A stretch of 29,458 nucleotides of DNA, taken from Candidatus Methanolliviera sp. GoM_oil (GTDB lineage: Archaea > Halobacteriota > Methanoliparia > Methanoliparales > Methanoliparaceae). The first letter of the stretch is position 1, and each line of letters begins with the position of its first letter. The stretch is from NCBI GenBank assembly GCA_902158735.1, contig CABGHG010000002.1, positions 1-29,458 of the forward strand, in the 5' to 3' direction. The notes beneath the pieces are model-generated. The model did no database searches and was not told the DNA's origin. It worked only from the letters and a program-made list of their open reading frames with translations. Positions 16,431-22,886 of this stretch are shown here, piece after piece. Position numbers and translations under genes: made by a program.

Positions 16431-16438
16431 ATATATAT
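16431..16438 (-). promoter_or_regulatory. Possible TATA box of leuS
   Basis: The run ATATATAT is the best box upstream of leuS. Standard spacing places the transcript start near 16408, inside the hairpin, with a leader of about 38 nt. Confidence 0.35.
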
Positions 16439-16540
16439 CTCTTTTTAATTCTTTCTCTCGGCAGTCAAAGATCAAACAGTGGAAGGGGCTACTGAGAAGT
16501 GGGAGTATGAATCTGCCGCTTATCCTGGAACTGCCATGCT

Positions 16541-16556
16541 AAAATCGAAGATTTTT
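16541..16556. repeat. AAATC-GAA-GATTT palindrome copy
   Basis: The 6-bp arms AAAATC and GATTTT flank a GAA loop, the same core as the palindromes after rtcB and mcrB. Here it is not beside a stop codon. Confidence 0.5.
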
Positions 16557-16675
16557 ATGGTCCAATCTATAGATCCGAAAAGTGCCTTTTTTACTTCTCA
16601 TATAGGATAAAACCGTAAAATTATGAGAGAGAACTCCCTCCGAAGAACGGCAGAATAGCACTCTTCACATTCCAA

Positions 16676-16703
16676 ATTTTACAAAAGATGGAGATTGTAA
16701 AAT
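16676..16703. repeat. ATTTTACAA/TTGTAAAAT inverted repeat
   Basis: Two perfect 9-bp arms are separated by 10 bp, about 90 bp upstream of the PsbP-like gene and upstream of its TATA box. Related dyads occur at 17537-17557 and 17968-17993. It could be an operator or the end of an inserted cassette. Confidence 0.55.
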
Positions 16704-16758
16704 GAGTTAATGAAATGAATATTAATTTAGTGGAAAATATGGAAATATTAGAGAAAGA

Positions 16759-16765
16759 TTTATAA
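16759..16765 (+). promoter_or_regulatory. TATA box of the PsbP-like gene
   Basis: TTTATAA is centred about 32 bp before the ATG at 16794, predicting a leader of a few nucleotides. Confidence 0.45.
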
Positions 16766-16793
16766 CTTAATAGAATGAGAAGAAATTATACAG

Positions 16794-17462
16794 ATGAGTA
16801 CCGAAGTTTTTGAGGGGAGGATAAGAAAGTTAGTCTTGGTTTCTCTCGTTCTATTGCTTCTCCTTGTATCTGAACCGACTGTGGCAGCCCGATCCTTTTT
16901 GGCTACTTACGAAGAAAACGATGGGGTTTCTGTGATCCAAGAAAAGCCAGAGGATTTTCTAACCTATGAAAATAAGACTCTCGACTTTAAAATGAAATAT
17001 CCCTCCAATTGGAAGATAGTCAACACGAGTAGTTTGATGCCAAAAAAGATGACTTTCTCCAATTTAGAAGAATATCAAGGTCTTATTCTTGCGCTTGACT
17101 TATCTCCAGCTCCAAAAGGCTTAAAATCACTACGTGTTAAAGAAAACATTATAGCTTGCTCAGTACAGGTCTATGATTTCACGAAGAATGTAGAATTAGA
17201 AAAATTGATAAATTATAGGCTTGATGTCTTACCTAAAATGCATTATAAAGTGGAAGAAGTAAGTAATGCATCTTTGGGTGGTATGCCTGCGCAAAGAATA
17301 GTATGTACTCGTAATCTCCATGGAATAAAGTTTAAGGAGATGGAATTATACACCATGAAAGGAAATAAAGGATATGGAATTATTTTTGGTGGAACAATTG
17401 ATGGTTATGACGAATTTATCGATATAGTAAATCAGATAATTGATTCCTTTGAGTTTATCTGA
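16794..17462 (+). CDS. Exported PsbP/DUF1795-like protein
   Basis: This 222-residue protein begins with a positively charged N-terminus and a hydrophobic segment (about 13-30, LVLVSLVLLLLLVSEPTVAA), a signal peptide or membrane anchor with a possible cleavage after VAA. The mature part resembles the PsbP-like fold: TLDFKMKYPSNWKIV (about 61-75) is the usual start, GGMPAQRIVCTRN (about 162-174) the middle strand, and GYGIIFGGTIDGYDEFIDIVNQIIDSFEF the C-terminal strand and helix. Such proteins in prokaryotes are extracytoplasmic with no single function. It stands alone, with lower GC than its neighbours, in a region with inverted repeats and gene fragments, so horizontal acquisition is possible. 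Confidence 0.6.
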   Translation: MSTEVFEGRIRKLVLVSLVLLLLLVSEPTVAARSFLATYEENDGVSVIQEKPEDFLTYENKTLDFKMKYPSNWKIVNTSSLMPKKMTFSNLEEYQGLILALDLSPAPKGLKSLRVKENIIACSVQVYDFTKNVELEKLINYRLDVLPKMHYKVEEVSNASLGGMPAQRIVCTRNLHGIKFKEMELYTMKGNKGYGIIFGGTIDGYDEFIDIVNQIIDSFEFI

Positions 17463-17536
17463 GAGCATTTCGCTAATTTCTAGGGCGATTTCCAGGAAGC
17501 TTAGGGAATTTGTTAAGTTATTGTCTTACGCAATGC

Positions 17537-17557
17537 TTTACAAAAGTAATTTGTAAA
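17537..17557. repeat. TTTACAAA/TTTGTAAA inverted repeat
   Basis: Perfect 8-bp arms are separated by AGTAA, 75 bp after the PsbP-like stop. It shares TTTACAAAAG with the dyad at 16676, so the gene is flanked by related dyads. Confidence 0.5.
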
Positions 17558-17576
17558 AATACTGATAAATTTAGTT

Positions 17577-17771
17577 TTACAACAATTCTTTGGTCTTTAC
17601 GCTCACCTCTCTCTCCGATCTTTTTAGGGCAATTCCTTTATTATTCCATACTTCTGCATAATTATGGTCGATCTCAATGGCTTTATTATAGTATCTTATA
17701 ACCTCTCTGTGTTCACCTAACTTGTATAAGGTTAATCCTCTATCATTCCAGTCTTCAGCAATTTTTGCTCT
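17577..17771 (-). pseudogene. TPR-repeat protein fragment
   Basis: On the minus strand an open frame of 64 codons reads EDWNDRGLTLYKLGEHREVI, then YYNKAIEIDHNYAEVWNNKGIALK, then a stop at 17577. This is a full TPR unit and the start of a second, with the NxxGxxLxxLGxxxEAIxxYxKAIEIDPxxAxxWNNKG pattern of methanogen TPR proteins. A stop codon (17772-17774) immediately precedes it and no start codon is available, so it is a remnant of a longer repeat protein. Confidence 0.7.
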
Positions 17772-17967
17772 TTATGATGCTAATGTCAATAACGATATAC
17801 GATCTCATTGCTCTAAATAAAAAAATAAGGAAGGAGAGCTCATATTAAGAAATTCAATATTTCTCTTCTAATAATCCAAATTTCAAAAAGAAAATCTTTG
17901 CACCCCTCTTTTTCCCTTTCTCCTCGGTTTTTTATTTTTGTGGTTTCCTTTAACTACACTCGAATCG

Positions 17968-17993
17968 TTTTACAAATATCCCAAAATGTAAAA
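17968..17993. repeat. TTTTACA/TGTAAAA inverted repeat
   Basis: Perfect 7-bp arms are separated by 12 bp in the non-coding stretch downstream of gfcR. It is the third dyad with this half-site in 1.3 kb. Confidence 0.4.
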
Positions 17994-18117
17994 TCATGCT
18001 TAATTCTTCTTTCCTCTTCGCCAATACGGTATCCAACCCGTAACTTCGCGCAACGTCTTCGCCGTGATCAAAAACCTTCGAGTTTTGAGCACAAGATGAA
18101 AGAGTGCAACTCTTCTT

Positions 18118-18723
18118 TTATATCCTCTCAACCTGTATCAACGATTTTATTGGAACGTCATCTATCACTTCGAGCCCCTTTTTGTCTATAATAACAGCTA
18201 TTGCTATGACTTCTGCCCCATTATCCTTTAGAAGTTCTATCGTTCCTTTTGCGGTTTTTCCTGTTGTAATTATATCGTCTATTACAATGCACTTCTTCCC
18301 ATCCACGTCTGAAAAATTACTGCTCAAGAAACTTCTAACGTTTTCCCCATCTTTTATATCCTTTTTTGGATGTATTATACCAAATTTAGCACCCAGCTCG
18401 TCTGCCACGAGGGAACCGATAGGTATCCCGTTCGTGGCCACACCCAATACGACATCCACTTCTTGATCCCTCTCCTCCAAAGTTTCCAAGCAGAGATCCG
18501 CCAATGCCCAAGATATGAATTTAATTCTCTGAGAGCTTCTTCCTATGCTTGACCAATCTATATATATATCCCTGGGTTTTCTACCCTCTTCTGGTTTTGG
18601 TCTTGTGAGAAGCCATGTTGCTGTTTCCATCGAAACGTTGAGGTCTTCTGCAATCTCTCCCGTATTGAGTCCCTGCCCCCTCATCTCGAGGGCTTTTTTG
18701 ATTAGATCATTTATGCCTTTCAC
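18118..18723 (-). CDS. gfcR: PyrE-like HTH phosphoribosyltransferase regulator (GfcR type)
   Basis: This 201-residue protein joins an N-terminal helix-turn-helix (about 5-42, GLNTGEIAEDLNVSMETATWLL) to a type I phosphoribosyltransferase domain with the PRPP loop CIVIDDIITTGKT (145-157) and a GVATNGIPIG segment (94-103). It is the archaeal orotate-phosphoribosyltransferase-like family; the haloarchaeal member GfcR is a transcription factor for sugar catabolism. True PyrE lacks the HTH, so I favour a regulator that senses PRPP or a related ligand. Its start lies inside the end of nob1 (17-bp overlap), so the two are co-transcribed and probably translationally coupled. Confidence 0.85.
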   Translation of the reverse strand: MKGINDLIKKALEMRGQGLNTGEIAEDLNVSMETATWLLTRPKPEEGRKPRDIYIDWSSIGRSSQRIKFISWALADLCLETLEERDQEVDVVLGVATNGIPIGSLVADELGAKFGIIHPKKDIKDGENVRSFLSSNFSDVDGKKCIVIDDIITTGKTAKGTIELLKDNGAEVIAIAVIIDKKGLEVIDDVPIKSLIQVERI

Positions 18724-19201
18724 CCTTCTTCACCACCTTAATTTTAAGTTTAGATCCGCAGATGGGGCATATATCCCCTTTCTCATATATCCTTTTGCAT
18801 CCTACACATCTCTTCTTCCATGTTATATCCCTCTTTATCTCCCCCTGTTGAATCCCCTCAAATTGCATCCCAAATTTTGAACAGACATTCTGGATCGCAT
18901 AATCATCCGAGAGGACGATGGCATCTTCCCCGCAATCGATCGCCTTTGCCAAGAGAGAGATATCGGTGGATGAGAGTTTTTCGATGTCCCCCGTCTCTTT
19001 TGCAATTTTTTTTACTCTTTTAATTGATTCTTTCCTACTTTCTTCTATCCTCAACCCTTTTTTGACTGCTATATCCAAAAACACTTTCTTTTTACCCAAA
19101 AGCTCATCAACCACTTCAGGCACCGTCACTGCCTTCATGCCCCCAACATCGTACCCGAGTATGAAGACAGAGGTATCCAAAACGAATATTTTATCGGCCA
19201 T
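18707..19201 (-). CDS. nob1: Nob1-type PIN-domain ribosome-maturation endonuclease
   Basis: This 164-residue protein has an N-terminal PIN nuclease domain with acidic residues Asp9 (VLDTSVF), Glu33 (VVDELL), Asp80 (SSTDISLL) and Asp99/Asp100 (LSDDYAI), then a zinc ribbon with Cys132, Cys135, Cys145 and Cys148. Nob1 cleaves the 3' end of pre-16S rRNA during small-subunit maturation in archaea. The ATG at 19201 lies about 27 bp from a TATA box and has no Shine-Dalgarno, so it is likely leaderless. It overlaps gfcR downstream, an arrangement I cannot explain functionally. Confidence 0.9.
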   Translation of the reverse strand: MADKIFVLDTSVFILGYDVGGMKAVTVPEVVDELLGKKKVFLDIAVKKGLRIEESRKESIKRVKKIAKETGDIEKLSSTDISLLAKAIDCGEDAIVLSDDYAIQNVCSKFGMQFEGIQQGEIKRDITWKKRCVGCKRIYEKGDICPICGSKLKIKVVKKGERHK

Positions 19202-19224
19202 CTATAAATCGCATAACCATATGG

Positions 19225-19231
19225 TATATAT
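19225..19231 (-). promoter_or_regulatory. TATA box of the nob1-gfcR operon
   Basis: On the minus strand ATATATA is centred about 27 bp before the nob1 ATG at 19201, matching a leaderless transcript. Confidence 0.5.
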
Positions 19232-19351
19232 CGGATAAAAAGTTGTCCCTCTCGCCATCTCTGTTTGACGAACAATGTTTGAGTTACTCCTCCCACCTCA
19301 GCATCAATATGGATAATGTGTGGGCATAGCGAGCTCCTTTTTAACAAAAAG

Positions 19352-19359
19352 TTTATATA
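19352..19359 (+). promoter_or_regulatory. TATA box of the histone gene
   Basis: TTTATATA, preceded by an A-rich run, predicts a start near 19381 and a leader of about 65 nt. The leader includes a short palindrome GAAGT-TTA-ACTTC (19407-19419) and a GGGAGGTGAG ribosome binding site, so this gene, unlike many neighbours, has a structured leader. Confidence 0.6.
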
Positions 19360-19447
19360 GGTTTATTTTAAAATTAGGATATGGTGGAAGTCTAAAACTG
19401 GATATTGAAGTTTAACTTCCATTTAATCGTAGGGAGGTGAGAAAAAA

Positions 19448-19654
19448 ATGGTTGAACTTCCAATTGCACCGGTTGATAGGATCATTAGAAATGCCGGAGC
19501 TGAGAGGGTTAGTGACGACGCAAGAATGGCATTGGCAGAGGTTCTTGAAGAAATAGGAACTAAAATGGCTGTAGAAGCTGTAAAATTGGCCAAACATGCG
19601 GGTAGAAAGACGGTAAAGGCTGAAGACATCAAGTTGGCAGTTGAAAGAACGTGA
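19448..19654 (+). CDS. Archaeal histone
   Basis: This 68-residue protein is a single histone fold of the HMf/HTA type: helix 1 APVDRIIRNAG, helix 2 SDDARMALAEVLEEIGTKMAVEAVKLAKHAG, helix 3 KAEDIKLAVERT, with the RKTVKAEDI loop typical of euryarchaeal histones. It forms dimers that wrap chromosomal DNA. There are no N- or C-terminal tails. A strong ribosome binding site GGGAGGTGAG lies 7 nt upstream of the ATG and a long T-tract follows the stop, marking a separate, probably highly expressed transcript. Confidence 0.97.
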   Translation: MVELPIAPVDRIIRNAGAERVSDDARMALAEVLEEIGTKMAVEAVKLAKHAGRKTVKAEDIKLAVERT

Positions 19655-19672
19655 TTTTTTATTTTTTTTTTT
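19654..19672 (+). terminator. T-rich terminator of the histone gene
   Basis: Directly at the histone stop come six T, one A, then eleven T. Oligo-T tracts terminate archaeal RNA polymerase without needing a hairpin. Confidence 0.65.
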
Positions 19673-19734
19673 GAATATTTTTGGATATTTTAGCAGTTTT
19701 TAAAGGTTTAACACATCCCAATTGTGCATATGAT

Positions 19735-20050
19735 GAGGTGGACGCACCCTCGGTTGGAATTTCGTATACCGAGCACTTTTGAAAGACCCCCTCCGCCCTG
19801 CCACCCCATGAGCGTCGTGCGTTTGTGGTGAGTCTGCTCCCTTCCGGGCCTAAACCGGTGTGCACAACAAAGATACGAGACAGGCCCTCCGGCATGCCAC
19901 GTATCACCGGCGACCCCACAGGACAAGGTTTCTACGAAAACCCTCCATAGCCTCCCGGCAACGAAAAAAACTTCCTCAGGCTTCGCCCCCCGCATATCGG
20001 CGATTTCGGGTTGCAGATGACGCCGAACCATCCGGGCTAGTCCACCGCAG
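19735..20050 (-). ncRNA. Archaeal 7S SRP RNA
   Basis: The minus strand carries the archaeal signal recognition particle RNA. Diagnostic parts are the 5' domain with GACTAGCCCGG, GGTTCGGCG, GCAACCCGAAATCGCC and GATATGCGGGGGGCGAAGCC, and the helix 8 SRP54-binding core GGCCCGGAAGGGAGCAGAC (about 19829-19850). Terminal helix 1 closes by GGTGGAC near 20048 pairing with GTCCACC ending at about 19737. The roughly 310-nt length fits archaea. It binds SRP19 and SRP54 to target membrane proteins. Exact ends are inferred from the terminal helix and TATA spacing. Open frames across it are not genes. Confidence 0.95.
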
Positions 20051-20068
20051 TAATTGTTTGTGCTCCCC

Positions 20069-20080
20069 TATAATAAATTT
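20069..20080 (-). promoter_or_regulatory. TATA box of the SRP RNA gene
   Basis: On the minus strand AAATTTATTATA ends about 20 bp before the terminal helix of the SRP RNA, giving the standard spacing to a start near 20049. Confidence 0.55.
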
Positions 20081-20124
20081 AGGGTTTTTTTGTTCTGTTG
20101 TTTCTGTGAAGTTAGGGTCACCCA

Positions 20125-20144
20125 AAAATAGAGAGATCTATTTT
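20125..20144 (-). terminator. Hairpin terminator after homoserine dehydrogenase
   Basis: On the minus strand AAAATAG and CTATTTT form a 7-bp stem around a 6-nt loop, followed by further T and lying 6 nt past the hom stop. It would separate hom from the SRP RNA promoter. Confidence 0.5.
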
Positions 20145-20150
20145 AATAAT

Positions 20151-21155
20151 TTAGCATCTCTCATCGACTATATTTAGAATATCACTTAAAAGAGCGCTGG
20201 AGGTCTCCTTAGGACCTGCCCCTTTTCCCGATATTGTTACCTCTCCCGCAACATCCGTCTTTATCAAAACAATATTTAGTGTGCCGCCAACGGATAGGGG
20301 GTGGTCATACGGCACCAATTTTGGAGATACCTTTAATCTTTTCCCTTCTCTCTCGACCTCTCCAATCAATTTTATCGTACAGCCGAGCTCATCTGCAAGA
20401 TCGAGTGATTCTGGTGTTATTCTTGTGACTCCTTCAACTTCCACATCTTCATATTTTACGTCCATGCCCATCAGAGAATTTGCCAATATTACCAATTTTG
20501 ACGCGGTATCAATCCCTTCGACATCGTAGCTGGCGTCGGTTTCCGCTATTCCAAGCTCCTTTGCCTCCAGCAATATCTCTTCGTAATCTCGCTTCTCCGC
20601 ATGCATCTTTGTCAGGATATAATTGCATGTCCCGTTCAAGATACCTTTTATCGCCACGATCTCATCCGCTCGAAGATTACCCTTGACCAGATTGATGAGG
20701 GGTATTGCCCCTCCAACTGTTGCCTCATACCCGATGGATACATTATTTTTTTTCGCCGTTTCCATGATCCTTTTATAGGCAACCACGAGTGGACCTTTAT
20801 TTGAGGTTACAACATTTACTCTATTTTTAAGAGAGGTCAAGATATGATTCAAACCCGGATTTCCGTTCCTTATATTTGATGGGGTGCATTCAACCAGGAT
20901 ATCCTGATCTATCTCTCCTATTAGATCTAATGCACTCTTGTCGTAAGAAAAATCCTCTCCTCTTTCTTTCTTTTCAATAATACTCTTGATGTTTAGGCCA
21001 TCTTCATCTATCTCCGCCCCATCTACATCTACGATGGTGACCACCTTCAAATCATATCCTTTTATCTTCAAAAAATCTTTTTTTTTCGCTATTTCGGTTG
21101 CCAATCCCGCCCCTATCGAGCCGAATCCAACTATTGATATTTTAGCCGTTTTCAT
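20151..21155 (-). CDS. hom: Homoserine dehydrogenase
   Basis: This 334-residue enzyme reduces aspartate semialdehyde to homoserine on the way to threonine and methionine. It has the NAD(P) loop GFGSIGAGLA (about 10-19), the VTSNKGPLV segment, GILNGTCNYILTKM and the substrate/catalytic region ASYDVEGIDTASKLVILANSL. There is no fused aspartokinase and no C-terminal ACT domain. A longer frame begins at 21212 within the upstream gene, but ATG at 21155 gives the canonical MKTAKISIVGFG start. It begins one base after the ACT protein's stop, so the two are co-translated and the ACT protein likely senses an end product. Confidence 0.93.
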   Translation of the reverse strand: MKTAKISIVGFGSIGAGLATEIAKKKDFLKIKGYDLKVVTIVDVDGAEIDEDGLNIKSIIEKKERGEDFSYDKSALDLIGEIDQDILVECTPSNIRNGNPGLNHILTSLKNRVNVVTSNKGPLVVAYKRIMETAKKNNVSIGYEATVGGAIPLINLVKGNLRADEIVAIKGILNGTCNYILTKMHAEKRDYEEILLEAKELGIAETDASYDVEGIDTASKLVILANSLMGMDVKYEDVEVEGVTRITPESLDLADELGCTIKLIGEVEREGKRLKVSPKLVPYDHPLSVGGTLNIVLIKTDVAGEVTISGKGAGPKETSSALLSDILNIVDERC

Positions 21156-21156
21156 C

Positions 21157-21654
21157 CTATAACTCCACGGGATAGACGATGGTGATACTCTTCTTAAAAG
21201 CCATTCTTTCAATGATCTTCATACATCTCTTCACCTCTTCTTTTCCGACGGCTTTTATCGTAACCCTTGCAGAACTCTCCTTTTTTTTCTGAGGCATCTT
21301 GAGCTCCAGATCCACGATCTCTGCGTAACCGGTCTCGTCTATCCGACCTATCGTATCCTTAATATCGGTATCCACTATATGACCGATCATGATAAACGTC
21401 AGCTCCTCTATGAGCCTCTCTTCACCGATACTCAATATCCTTATTTTATTCTTTTCCAATGAATGCCTCATCTTTTTAATCTGCTCTTCTTCTGCTTCCA
21501 CGGTGATTTGAACAGTGATGCTTCCATTTGCCTGCTTCTTTTCTCTATCATGAATGATATAAACTATATTTATGCCACATGCGCTGATGGGCACGATGGC
21601 CCGAGCGAGTGTTCCCGGCTCATCCTTCAATTCGAGGTTCATCTTGATCTTCAT
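21157..21654 (-). CDS. ACT-domain amino-acid-binding regulatory protein
   Basis: This 165-residue protein has an N-terminal ACT domain (MNLELKDEPGTLARAIVPISACGINI, about 5-30) and a second ACT-like half (ELTFIMIGHIVDTDIKDTIGRIDETG). ACT domains bind amino acids and regulate biosynthetic enzymes. The same ACT-hom pairing is known in methanogens, where hom lacks its own regulatory domain, so feedback by threonine or a related amino acid is likely. The ATG at 21654 follows GGAGAG at good spacing; a TTG four codons earlier is less likely. Confidence 0.8.
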   Translation of the reverse strand: MKIKMNLELKDEPGTLARAIVPISACGINIVYIIHDREKKQANGSITVQITVEAEEEQIKKMRHSLEKNKIRILSIGEERLIEELTFIMIGHIVDTDIKDTIGRIDETGYAEIVDLELKMPQKKKESSARVTIKAVGKEEVKRCMKIIERMAFKKSITIVYPVEL

Positions 21655-21712
21655 AATGCTCTCCAAAAGCTTTTTAATTTCTCACGGACGATACTCACAC
21701 GATCTCATGATC

Positions 21713-21725
21713 AATATAAATATAA
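21713..21725 (-). promoter_or_regulatory. TATA box of the ACT-hom operon
   Basis: On the minus strand TTATATTTATATT predicts a start near 21692 and a leader of about 38 nt carrying the GGAGAG ribosome binding site. Confidence 0.5.
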
Positions 21726-21797
21726 CTAACGGATGGATCTCTGAAGATCGACCGGAGGGGGTTGACCAAAAACTATAAATAGTAGAAATACCATTTG

Positions 21798-21807
21798 TTA
21801 TATAAAT
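21798..21807 (+). promoter_or_regulatory. TATA box of tfb
   Basis: TTATATAAAT is centred about 28 bp before the TTG at 21831. Any translation start upstream of this would fall in the promoter, which supports the TTG start. Confidence 0.55.
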
Positions 21808-21830
21808 CTAATGTTATTAGAGAGGGTAAA

Positions 21831-22838
21831 TTGAAAGAAACAGAGAAGGTAAGAGATGTAGAGGTAGATGGGGCTAAAGAAAGGATCAAAAAAAAGAGAG
21901 AGAAAGAGAAGAAGGAAGAGAGGTTAGAGGAGATCGTTGTTGAATGCCCTCTATGTGGAAGTAGAAAGCTTATTCAGGATTATAAAAGGGCAGAGTTGGT
22001 CTGTGAAGATTGTGGTTTTGTATTAGATGATAATATAATTGATCCGGGCCCAGAGTGGAGGGCGTTTGATCATGATCAACGTATGGGGCGGAGTAGAACG
22101 GGGCCTCCGGCGACATACACGATTCATGATAAGGGTCTTTCTACCATGATAGATTGGATAGATAAGGATTCCTATGGCAAGGCGATCTCATCGCAAGACA
22201 AAGCTCAGCTGTACCGGCTTAGAAAGTGGCAGAGGAGAATTCGGGTAAATGATGCCACGGAAAGAAATTTGGCGTTTGCCCTCTCCGAGCTGGATAGGAT
22301 GGCATCGGCGCTCAGTCTTCCGAGGGATGTGAGGGAAGCATCGGCGTTGGCCTACCGAAGGGCAGTTGAGAAGAATTTGATAAGGGGGAGAAGCATCGAG
22401 GGAGTGGCAACCGCGGCGCTATATGCCGGCTGCAGGGAGTGTGGTGTGCCAAGAACTTTAAATGAGATAGCCGCCGTGGCAAGGGTGAGTAGAAAAGAGA
22501 TAGGAAGAACTTACCGGTTCATCGCCAGAGAGCTCTCTTTAAACTTTATGCCAATTTCTCCAACGGCTTATGTCTCAAGATTCTGTTCTGCACTAAAGTT
22601 AAGCGGAGCTGTGGAGACGAAGGCGCTGGAAACGATACAGCGCGCCAAGGAAAAAGAGTTAACAAGTGGGAAGGGGCCAACGGGAGTGGCCGCCGCTGCA
22701 ATTTATATAGCCTCCATAGTATGTGGAGAGAAACGAACTCAAAGAGAAGTGGCCGATGTTGTTGGCGTTACCGAGGTGACGATAAGGAACAGATATAAGG
22801 AGATCGCCAAGGAATTTGGTATAGAGATAATACTTTAG
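21831..22838 (+). CDS. tfb: Transcription initiation factor TFB
   Basis: This 335-residue factor recruits RNA polymerase to TBP-TATA complexes. It has an N-terminal zinc ribbon (Cys39, Cys42, Cys58, Cys61), the B-reader/linker region with PGPEWRAFD and RMGRSRTGPP, and two cyclin-like repeats. Each repeat starts with a conserved helix set (LSELDRMASALSLPR and CSALKLSGAVETKALET) and ends in a DNA-binding helix; the second ends TEVTIRNRYKEIAKEFG. A Lys/Glu-rich extension (about 15-35) precedes the ribbon. No intein is present. The frame opens at 21795, but that lies in the TATA box; TTG at 21831 follows AGAGGG. Confidence 0.96.
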   Translation: MKETEKVRDVEVDGAKERIKKKREKEKKEERLEEIVVECPLCGSRKLIQDYKRAELVCEDCGFVLDDNIIDPGPEWRAFDHDQRMGRSRTGPPATYTIHDKGLSTMIDWIDKDSYGKAISSQDKAQLYRLRKWQRRIRVNDATERNLAFALSELDRMASALSLPRDVREASALAYRRAVEKNLIRGRSIEGVATAALYAGCRECGVPRTLNEIAAVARVSRKEIGRTYRFIARELSLNFMPISPTAYVSRFCSALKLSGAVETKALETIQRAKEKELTSGKGPTGVAAAAIYIASIVCGEKRTQREVADVVGVTEVTIRNRYKEIAKEFGIEIIL

Positions 22839-22886
22839 TTGCCCCGACATCGCGTAAAGTGTTTTAACCACGTCTATCTTCTCATT

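Larger units (their letters stand above)
16439..16793. other. Gene-poor region between leuS and the PsbP-like gene
   Basis: About 350 bp with no convincing gene. It holds an AAAATC-GAA-GATTTT stem (16541-16556), an ATTTTACAA/TTGTAAAAT dyad (16676-16703) and the TATA box of the next gene. An open stretch on the plus strand around 16459-16600 has no recognisable homology. Confidence 0.5.
17463..18117. other. AT-rich region with gene debris between the PsbP-like gene and gfcR
   Basis: About 650 bp holding a TPR-gene fragment (17577-17771, minus), two TTTTACA/TGTAAAA dyads, and T-rich runs near 17910-17945. Short open frames near 18010-18100 on the minus strand look protein-like, but two frames compete and neither has a start or a recognisable family. 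No RNA gene is evident. Confidence 0.5.

Noticed and set aside
16459..16600. Plus-strand open stretch reading AVKDQTVEGATEKWEYES, considered as a second TnpB tail
   Set aside because: No TnpB motif can be seen in it and there is no start, so the resemblance to transposase tails was too weak to call.
19659..20031. Two overlapping minus-strand open frames of 86 and 107 codons
   Set aside because: They lie within the SRP RNA, whose conserved sequence explains the lack of stops.
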